6,379 nt of DNA from DATDEW01 sp046590205. GTDB taxonomy: Bacteria; Bacteroidota; Ignavibacteria; Palsa-1295. The stretch is taken from NCBI GenBank assembly GCA_046590205.1, contig JBKJTT010000084.1, positions 1 to 6,379 of the forward strand. Direction: 5' to 3'. Both the position numbers and the translations under genes were made by a program. Of the stretch, positions 1 through 4,290 are shown one piece after another (the stretch's first letter is position 1; each line of letters opens with the position of its first letter). Under the pieces are notes generated by a model, which worked only from the letters and a program-made list of their open reading frames with translations, did not search any database and had not been told where the DNA came from.

Positions 1-297
1 GGTCATTTCGACCACATCAAACTTCCGAGCGCGGAGGAATTCCGTAAATGTTCTTGCCGCACCGGCTGACCCAGATCCATTCATTACCATAAGTTGAATT
101 CGCTCTCCGGCTCTGACGAGCATATCATTCCGCTCAACAGTACTCGAGACAGGCGGCTTTACCCACATGCGACTAATGAATTGCCATAACAATAGCCCAA
201 CTATGATGGCAACACCCACAAGGATAAGCCATGATAGTATTTTGCGGAAATTGAACTTAGAGAGTTTGGATTTCTTCGGGGATGACTTCAGTGCCAC
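1..297 (-). CDS. LytR C-terminal (LytR_C) domain membrane protein, 3' end cut by the window
   Basis: The first 99 codons of a leftward gene are present; the C-terminus lies beyond the window. The start is GTG at 297, because an in-frame TAA lies only four codons upstream and no other usual start lies between. Residues 1-19 are basic (many Lys/Arg). Residues 20-41 (ILSWLILVGVAIIVGLLLWQ) form one strong membrane helix, so the positive-inside rule puts the rest outside the cytoplasm. From residue 66 the sequence IQLMVMNGSGSAGAARTF, followed by FLRARKFDVVEM, matches the opening of the LytR_C family (V-x-NG-SG-x-x-GxA...FL...F-V). There is no room for an LCP catalytic domain before it, so this is a short anchored LytR_C protein rather than a full LytR-CpsA-Psr enzyme. 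It lies 17 nt behind the secreted-protein gene and is probably co-transcribed with it. The family's exact biochemical role is not established. The family call is fairly sure; function is inferred only as envelope-related. Confidence 0.8.
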   Translation of the reverse strand, partial: MALKSSPKKSKLSKFNFRKILSWLILVGVAIIVGLLLWQFISRMWVKPPVSSTVERNDMLVRAGERIQLMVMNGSGSAGAARTFTEFLRARKFDVVEMT

Positions 298-314
298 TCG
301 TGTGCAGTCTTAGG

Positions 315-794
315 TTACCAAAGTCCGGGATAATACGAATCCATTCCAAACATGTTGGAATTCGGTGCGCCGCCGTTATAGATAATAAGCAAGTTGGTAT
401 GTTCGCCTAACTTCCAATCAAGACGCGCATTCGATAGATAAATGCCGTTCAAGCTTTTTGCATGCGCTTCACCAAACGAGCTATATGGAGAATAGACTGC
501 CGAGAGGTCTGCCGAGATAAAGAGATTATCAGCAGCGCGGTACCTAAAGGTATTAGTAAATACTCCAAGACCGACAGAAGCACCTGCCGACGATGAAAAC
601 GACATGCTATAGGTCTGGTGCATCGAGAAACGAGTGGGGTCGAAGAGTCCGGAAAGGAAGCCGCCGCCCTTATCGGTCATAGCTGTTTTTGCGCTGCGAG
701 GGTCTTCCTCACGCACACCGCCAAGACCCGGACGGAATTGCCCGTAAGCACTAACGCCTACCAAAAGAAAAAGTATAATTACGCATCTATGCAT
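315..794 (-). CDS. Small secreted protein of unknown function, possibly beta-rich outer-envelope protein
   Basis: A 159-residue protein that I cannot assign to a named family. Residues 1-18 (MHRCVIILFLLVGVSAYG) look like a Sec signal peptide with likely cleavage before Gln19; no lipobox Cys follows. The mature part begins with a Gly-rich, charged, probably flexible stretch (19-50). After the motif FDPTRFSMHQTYSMSFSSS (51-69) come segments with alternating polar and apolar residues (about 58-68, 73-86, 89-101, 115-128, 131-140) that suggest beta strands. The chain ends in an aromatic-rich YYPGLW. From memory, similar small secreted proteins with a 'DPSRFSM...SYS' motif occur in Bacteroidota/Chlorobiota beside LytR_C genes, but I cannot verify this here. 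ATG at 794 is a natural start; no Shine-Dalgarno is visible. It sits 33 nt after the uridylyltransferase gene and 17 nt before the LytR_C gene, which suggests an envelope role. A periplasmic or outer-membrane location is inferred. Confidence 0.8.
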   Translation of the reverse strand: MHRCVIILFLLVGVSAYGQFRPGLGGVREEDPRSAKTAMTDKGGGFLSGLFDPTRFSMHQTYSMSFSSSAGASVGLGVFTNTFRYRAADNLFISADLSAVYSPYSSFGEAHAKSLNGIYLSNARLDWKLGEHTNLLIIYNGGAPNSNMFGMDSYYPGLW

Positions 795-827
795 ACTCTA
801 TTTCAAACGTTAAGAAAAGAAAATGAT

Positions 828-1598
828 TCAGTCCTTTTGTCGCAAAAAATATTCTGCTTCCAACTCTTGTAGCTGTTCCTTGGTGTTTACTCCTGTTACC
901 TCAATTGGGTCTGGGGCAACTTCAAGTGCTACTGCCCGTTTGCCGTGGCGTGCAATGAGAATCGTAAAGACATCAGTCAGGTAGTATTCCTTCTGACTGT
1001 TATTCGGAGTGACATCCGTCAAGGCACGGAAAAGCTCTTCACTATCTATGACGCAAATACCAGAGTTTATTTCTTGTATCTTTCTAATCTCATCAGTAGC
1101 ATCCTTCTCTTCGACGATCTTTTCGAGATGCTTCCCATCGCTTGAGCGCACAATCCTACCGTATCCTTTCGGGTTATCTATCATGGTCGAAAGCACTGTT
1201 GCTTTTGCACCGGATGAGTGATGGGTAGCAAGCAAACTTTTAAGCGTAGTATCGCTCGTTAGCGGCACGTCACCGTAAAGTATAAGAACATCACCCGAAT
1301 AGAAATCAAGTAAGCCCTGCGTCTGTCCGACTGCATGCCCTGTGCCAAGCTGTTCGTTTTGGATGGCAGATTCAATACCTTTGTAGTTCTCGTTAATGTA
1401 TGAGATGACCTTCTCACGACCAAAACCAACTATCGTGATAATGCGACCCGCACCAAGCCGTTTGGCAAGGTCGAGCACATGCCCGACAAGCGGTTTATCT
1501 GCGAGTTCATAAAGTACTTTTGGTTTTGTGGGGTCTTGCATTCTCTTGCCCTGTCCGGCAGCGAGAATGACAACGGCGAGATTCGTATCGGTTGGCAA
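828..1598 (-). CDS. glmU: GlmU-type N-acetylglucosamine-1-phosphate uridylyltransferase, nucleotidyltransferase domain only
   Basis: A cytoplasmic nucleotidyltransferase of 256 residues, predicted to convert UTP and N-acetylglucosamine 1-phosphate to UDP-GlcNAc for peptidoglycan and other glycans. Visible motifs match the GlmU pyrophosphorylase domain: LAAGQGKRM (12-20, nucleotide loop), PKV with Lys27, QNEQLGTGHAV (80-90, uracil recognition), YGDVPL (108-113, with the metal-binding Asp110), GYGRI (145-149), EEKDA (163-167), EINSGI (176-181), EYYLTDV (204-210) and EVTGVN (233-238, with the second metal ligand Asn238). E. coli GlmU has 456 residues; this protein stops just after the linker helix, so the left-handed beta-helix acetyltransferase domain is absent. 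No remnant follows in the 33-nt gap. The start is TTG at 1598: the frame is closed by the panD TAA four codons upstream, and the next ATG lies inside the nucleotide loop. No Shine-Dalgarno is seen, so coupling to panD is likely. A related sugar nucleotidyltransferase specificity cannot be excluded. Confidence 0.9.
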   Translation of the reverse strand: MPTDTNLAVVILAAGQGKRMQDPTKPKVLYELADKPLVGHVLDLAKRLGAGRIITIVGFGREKVISYINENYKGIESAIQNEQLGTGHAVGQTQGLLDFYSGDVLILYGDVPLTSDTTLKSLLATHHSSGAKATVLSTMIDNPKGYGRIVRSSDGKHLEKIVEEKDATDEIRKIQEINSGICVIDSEELFRALTDVTPNNSQKEYYLTDVFTILIARHGKRAVALEVAPDPIEVTGVNTKEQLQELEAEYFLRQKD

Positions 1599-1607
1599 GT
1601 GTTTTGG

Positions 1608-1997
1608 TTAGTTTACTAACGAGAATGCTTCGATCTTATGAGTAATATCTTTGATGCGATTACGTTTATCAACATGAACGACGGTTGGCTCAAAGAAACG
1701 CAACTCTTCGGAATCCTCAAACTGTCCGTAGCTGATAATGATAATCTCATCACCGACAGCGCCTTTTCGGGCTGCAGGACCATTGAGGCAAACAACGCCA
1801 GATCCGGCAGGACCTTCGATAAGGTAGGTCTCGAAGCGTTCACCGTTATTTACATTGACGATAGATACTTGCTCGAAGGGCAGGAGGTCTGCCGCCTTCA
1901 TGAGGTCAGTATCGAGCGTTAGCGAACCTTCATAATAGAGGTCTGCCTGCGTTATCGTCGCGCGATGAATCTTTGATTTAAAGAGTGTTCTCTTCAT
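1608..1997 (-). CDS. panD: Aspartate 1-decarboxylase (pyruvoyl enzyme precursor)
   Basis: PanD decarboxylates L-aspartate to beta-alanine in the cytoplasm, supplying the amine substrate of PanC in pantothenate and coenzyme A synthesis. The 129-residue length is typical of the family (E. coli 126). All key positions are visible: Lys9, the self-cleavage site Gly24-Ser25 within YYEGSLTLD (Ser25 becomes the pyruvoyl cofactor), Arg54, Thr57 and Tyr58 in ERFETYLIEG, and Asn72 in the LNGPAA loop. The known chemistry is autocatalytic processing to an N-terminal beta and a C-terminal alpha chain that assemble as a tetramer. The ATG start overlaps the panC stop as ATGA, a classic sign of translational coupling that would keep the two pathway enzymes in step. 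The downstream uridylyltransferase begins 9 nt after the TAA, in the same frame. Confidence 0.97.
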   Translation of the reverse strand: MKRTLFKSKIHRATITQADLYYEGSLTLDTDLMKAADLLPFEQVSIVNVNNGERFETYLIEGPAGSGVVCLNGPAARKGAVGDEIIIISYGQFEDSEELRFFEPTVVHVDKRNRIKDITHKIEAFSLVN

Positions 1998-2845
1998 GGT
2001 GTTGTAATAACGGCGTTATCAATAAGCCGAGTCGTACCAACTTTGGCTGCGATAAGCACCGTAATGCTTTCAGACTCTTTAAACGAAGCTACTCTGGTAA
2101 ATGTTTCTGAATCAACTATATCAAGGTATTCGAGCGTGATTTCGCCTGTTTTTGTAAAGAATCTTTTGCCTTCGAGAAGTACGTCTTCAAATGACTTACC
2201 TTCGCCGATAAGTTCTTGGACAAGTGAAAGCGTCTTTGATAACGTAATGGCTTTTTCTCGCTCCTCGGTGCTAAGATACCGATTTCTCGAACTCATGGCA
2301 AGCCCATCGGCTTCGCGGACTGTCTCGCCAATGACTATCCGAAGAGGGAAGTGAAGGTCTTTTACCATCTTCTTGATGACAGCTACCTGTTGCGCATCTT
2401 TCTGCCCGAAATATGCAACATCGGGGGTAACTATATTAAAGAGCGAAGCAACGACTGTCGAAACGCCCTGAAAATGACCCGGGCGTACCTCGCCTTCAAA
2501 GTAATCAGTAACCCCATCTACAGTGACAAAAGTAGCTGCTCCGGTCGGGTACATGGTTTCCTTATCGGGCAAGAAGAGGATGTCGGTACCGACTGATTCG
2601 AGCATTATGGAGTCTTGTTCGAGAGTTCGAGGGTATTTGCTGAAATCTTCGTTAGGTCCGAATTGAGTGGGATTGACAAAGATGCTGACAACAGACAAAT
2701 CACACTCTTTTCTGGAGAGCTTTGTAAGCGAAAAATGACCTTCGTGCAATGCTCCCATTGTCGGGACGAAGCCGATTGACTTTCCCTTACGTTTTGCGGC
2801 AGTGATTTGCTCTCGAAGTTCTTCGACGGTATTAGTAACGATCAC
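1994..2845 (-). CDS. panC: Pantothenate synthetase (pantoate--beta-alanine ligase)
   Basis: PanC condenses pantoate with beta-alanine using ATP, through a pantoyl-adenylate, to make pantothenate in the cytoplasm. I take GTG at 2845 as the start: an AAAGGA Shine-Dalgarno sits 5 nt upstream, the protein then begins VIVTNTVEEL like family members, and the length is 283 residues, the same as E. coli PanC. A TTG at 2869 would add eight unsupported residues and run through the Shine-Dalgarno. Motifs include PTMGALHEGH (28-37, the HIGH-type nucleotide site with His34 and His37), FVNPTQFGPNED (56-67), RPGHFQGV (121-128), FGQKDAQQ (146-153) and MSSRNRYL (184-191, the KMSKS-like loop). It leads the leftward cluster, overlaps panD by 4 bp, and is divergent from the rodZ-like gene. 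Its beta-alanine substrate is made by the next gene. No panB is present in the window. Confidence 0.97.
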   Translation of the reverse strand: MIVTNTVEELREQITAAKRKGKSIGFVPTMGALHEGHFSLTKLSRKECDLSVVSIFVNPTQFGPNEDFSKYPRTLEQDSIMLESVGTDILFLPDKETMYPTGAATFVTVDGVTDYFEGEVRPGHFQGVSTVVASLFNIVTPDVAYFGQKDAQQVAVIKKMVKDLHFPLRIVIGETVREADGLAMSSRNRYLSTEEREKAITLSKTLSLVQELIGEGKSFEDVLLEGKRFFTKTGEITLEYLDIVDSETFTRVASFKESESITVLIAAKVGTTRLIDNAVITTP

Positions 2846-2850
2846 GTAAT

Positions 2851-2856
2851 TCCTTT
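2851..2856 (-). promoter_or_regulatory. Ribosome binding site that decides the panC start
   Basis: On the minus strand AAAGGA is followed by ATTAC (5 nt) and the GTG at 2845. This is the only convincing Shine-Dalgarno I found before any gene in the window, and it selects GTG 2845 over the TTG at 2869. Its AAA also forms the edge of the inverted repeat at 2854-2874. Confidence 0.7.
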
Positions 2857-2874
2857 GATAATAACACAATCAAA
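2854..2874. repeat. Perfect 6-bp inverted repeat (TTTGAT-N9-ATCAAA) beside the panC start
   Basis: TTTGAT (2854-2859) and ATCAAA (2869-2874) are exact reverse complements separated by 9 nt. In the panC leader the repeat could form a weak A/U-rich hairpin whose 3' arm covers the AAA of the AAAGGA ribosome site. As DNA it could be an operator for a dimeric regulator. The arms are short and AT-rich, so chance is a real alternative; function is inferred only from position. Confidence 0.3.
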
Positions 2875-2918
2875 ACAGAAACAAATGAACTATCAACCCT
2901 CATAAAAGCGTTCAACTT

Positions 2919-2947
2919 TTGCCCTCATCACACATTCGCCTTAATAT
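2919..2947 (+). promoter_or_regulatory. Candidate promoter for the rodZ-ligA cluster
   Basis: TTGCCC (2919-2924) and TAATAT (2942-2947) are separated by exactly 17 nt, each matching 4 of 6 bases of the sigma-70 consensus. Read with the Bacteroidota pattern instead, TTTG (2918-2921) and TATCTTAG (2945-2952, 5 of 6 fixed positions of TAnnTTTG) also fit, though with a longer 23-nt gap. Both readings put the transcript start about 2-5 nt before the GTG at 2959, so the message would be almost leaderless. This is pattern matching only. Confidence 0.4.
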
Positions 2948-2958
2948 CTTAGTAACGG

Positions 2959-4242
2959 GTGGCTAATAGTCTCGACGATATACTATCTCCGGAATTCGGT
3001 GCTGCACTCAAGGCAGCGCGTGAAGAAAAACGTCTTACAATCGAAGATGTTGCTGCAAAACTTCGAATGAATCCCGGATTCATCGAACACATGGAGCGCG
3101 GTAACTTCCATCTTCTTCCACCAGAACCCTATCGCAAAAGTTTTATTAAGTCGTATGCACAACTCGTTGAAGTCAAACTTGTGCCCCCGCCACCTCCGGA
3201 AGAAAAGCGCAATGTTATTAGTTCTACGGTAGCCGCAGTTACTCGCGAGGCAGTTGACCTAACAAAAGAGGTAGTCGAATCAACCGTCAAGACAACAGGA
3301 ACAGTTGTCCAGAAATTTGAAGAAGGCGTGAAGGATACCTTCGAGGAGATAACCTCTCGCGACCTATGGGATGAGGCAGACGAGGTACGAAAAGAACGAC
3401 TCGGCAAACGAAGAACCGAAGACGATCTGCCGACAGGGTTTACTGTTCGAAAGCAAGAACCACAACCCGCAGAACAACCAACTCCGGTTCTTGGCGAACG
3501 TCGCAGAAGTTATACAGCGGCGCCTTTAGTTGAAGAACCGCTTTATTCCGAACAGTATTTTGATCCAGATGATGATGATTATCCATCTGCTCCGGTGCAA
3601 GGAATGTCTCGCTCAACCAAAACCATTATTGGACTTTTGATAGTGATTGCAGCTGTCTTTGCTTATTCCGTCATTACAAAAAAGCCGACAACTCAAGTTG
3701 TAACTACTCCACCACCCCAAACTCTTGAACAACCAAAGGAAGAAGTTGCCAAAGAAGAGAAGGTAGTTCCGCCCCCTGTAGAAGTGCCGGTTGATTCATC
3801 TATTGCTGTTGCACCATCAGATTCACTTGTCTTTACCATTACTGCAAAAGATAGCGTTTGGCTTTCGATAACACCTGATAAAGGTATCGGCGGATTCCGC
3901 GGCAAGATGAAAAAAGGCGAGACGCGGACATTCATTGCAAACGACAAGTTTCTTGTTTATATGGGCAACCAGAAAGCTGTCACTATGAAGCTTAATGGCG
4001 AGGGTGTTTCGAGCTTGCCAACGGTTGAGAACTCATCACTCGTTGTACGAAATGTAGTCTTGACACGAGACAAGGCATACATCAAACCTGAAGGTGAAAA
4101 AGTCTTTGATGCCAAACCATCTTCGGCGGTAGTAACGCCGCAGCTGAAAAAACCTAAGGACGCATCAACGCCGAAGAAACCGACACCAAACATCAAGAAG
4201 CCGATACCGAATGTGCAGCCGGTTCTTCCGAACGCTAATTAA
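2959..4242 (+). CDS. rodZ: RodZ-like HTH membrane protein with external DUF4115-type domain
   Basis: A 427-residue single-pass membrane protein with RodZ architecture. Residues 13-70 form the cytoplasmic helix-turn-helix (FGAALKAAREEKRLTIEDVA, then the ending LPPEPYRKSFIKSYAQLVEV typical of RodZ). Residues 84-150 are a charged amphipathic helical stretch, followed by an acidic/Pro-rich linker that includes DPDDDDY (202-208). Residues 222-239 (TIIGLLIVIAAVFAYSVI) span the membrane. After a Pro-rich spacer, residues 290-356 (LVFTITAKDSVWLSITPDKG onward, with GEGVSSLP near the end) resemble the RodZ C-terminal beta domain. The tail (395-427) is Lys/Pro-rich with repeated KKP. In known bacteria RodZ links MreB filaments to the wall elongation machinery; that role is inferred here and no mreB is in view. 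GTG 2959 is the start because an in-frame TAA lies at 2953. ligA follows after 48 nt. A different HTH-anchored envelope protein is the main alternative. Confidence 0.85.
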   Translation: MANSLDDILSPEFGAALKAAREEKRLTIEDVAAKLRMNPGFIEHMERGNFHLLPPEPYRKSFIKSYAQLVEVKLVPPPPPEEKRNVISSTVAAVTREAVDLTKEVVESTVKTTGTVVQKFEEGVKDTFEEITSRDLWDEADEVRKERLGKRRTEDDLPTGFTVRKQEPQPAEQPTPVLGERRRSYTAAPLVEEPLYSEQYFDPDDDDYPSAPVQGMSRSTKTIIGLLIVIAAVFAYSVITKKPTTQVVTTPPPQTLEQPKEEVAKEEKVVPPPVEVPVDSSIAVAPSDSLVFTITAKDSVWLSITPDKGIGGFRGKMKKGETRTFIANDKFLVYMGNQKAVTMKLNGEGVSSLPTVENSSLVVRNVVLTRDKAYIKPEGEKVFDAKPSSAVVTPQLKKPKDASTPKKPTPNIKKPIPNVQPVLPNAN

Positions 4243-4274
4243 CCAATTATTCTCATCTGATAAATGTATCTGCT

Positions 4275-4282
4275 TAATTTTG
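4275..4282 (+). promoter_or_regulatory. Bacteroidota-type -7 promoter box before ligA
   Basis: TAATTTTG matches the Bacteroidota -7 consensus TAnnTTTG at every fixed position and ends 8 nt before the ligA ATG. No TTTG lies at the expected distance upstream (4252-4255 reads CTCA), so the promoter would be a half match. If used, the ligA transcript would have only a few leader bases. The surrounding AT-rich gap makes a chance match possible. Confidence 0.35.
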
Positions 4283-4290
4283 TAGTCTAA

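Noticed and set aside
795..827. Possible remnant of the GlmU acetyltransferase domain or a terminator in the gap after the uridylyltransferase gene
   Set aside because: Only 33 AT-rich nt are present, with no hexapeptide-repeat coding trace and no stem-loop with a T tract.
618..872. Plus-strand open frame of 84 codons across the secreted-protein gene and the following gap
   Set aside because: It runs antisense to a gene with a clear signal peptide and to the end of the uridylyltransferase gene; its translation has no recognisable motif.
1638..1922. Plus-strand open frame of 94 codons antisense to panD
   Set aside because: It lies wholly inside panD, whose catalytic residues are all intact; it is a shadow.
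2856..2863. TATTAT as a -10 box for panC
   Set aside because: It would start transcription inside or just after the Shine-Dalgarno, removing the ribosome site that defines the start; no good upstream partner box was found.
2855..2873. FNR/CRP-type operator (TTGAT...ATCAA)
   Set aside because: Those sites need about 4 nt between TTGAT and ATCAA; here there are 9, which is the wrong helical spacing.
3129..3407. Minus-strand open frame of 92 codons inside the RodZ-like gene, rich in Ser/Thr
   Set aside because: The composition mirrors the Lys/Glu/Val codons of the real gene on the other strand; there is no independent start signal or motif.
3571..3582. GAT tandem run encoding Asp residues, as a calcium site or slippage repeat
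   Set aside because: Four GAT codons are too short for a meaningful repeat tract, and the segment is predicted to be cytoplasmic acidic linker.
4243..4290. Terminator between the RodZ-like gene and ligA
   Set aside because: No GC-rich stem or following T run was found, so read-through into ligA is likely.
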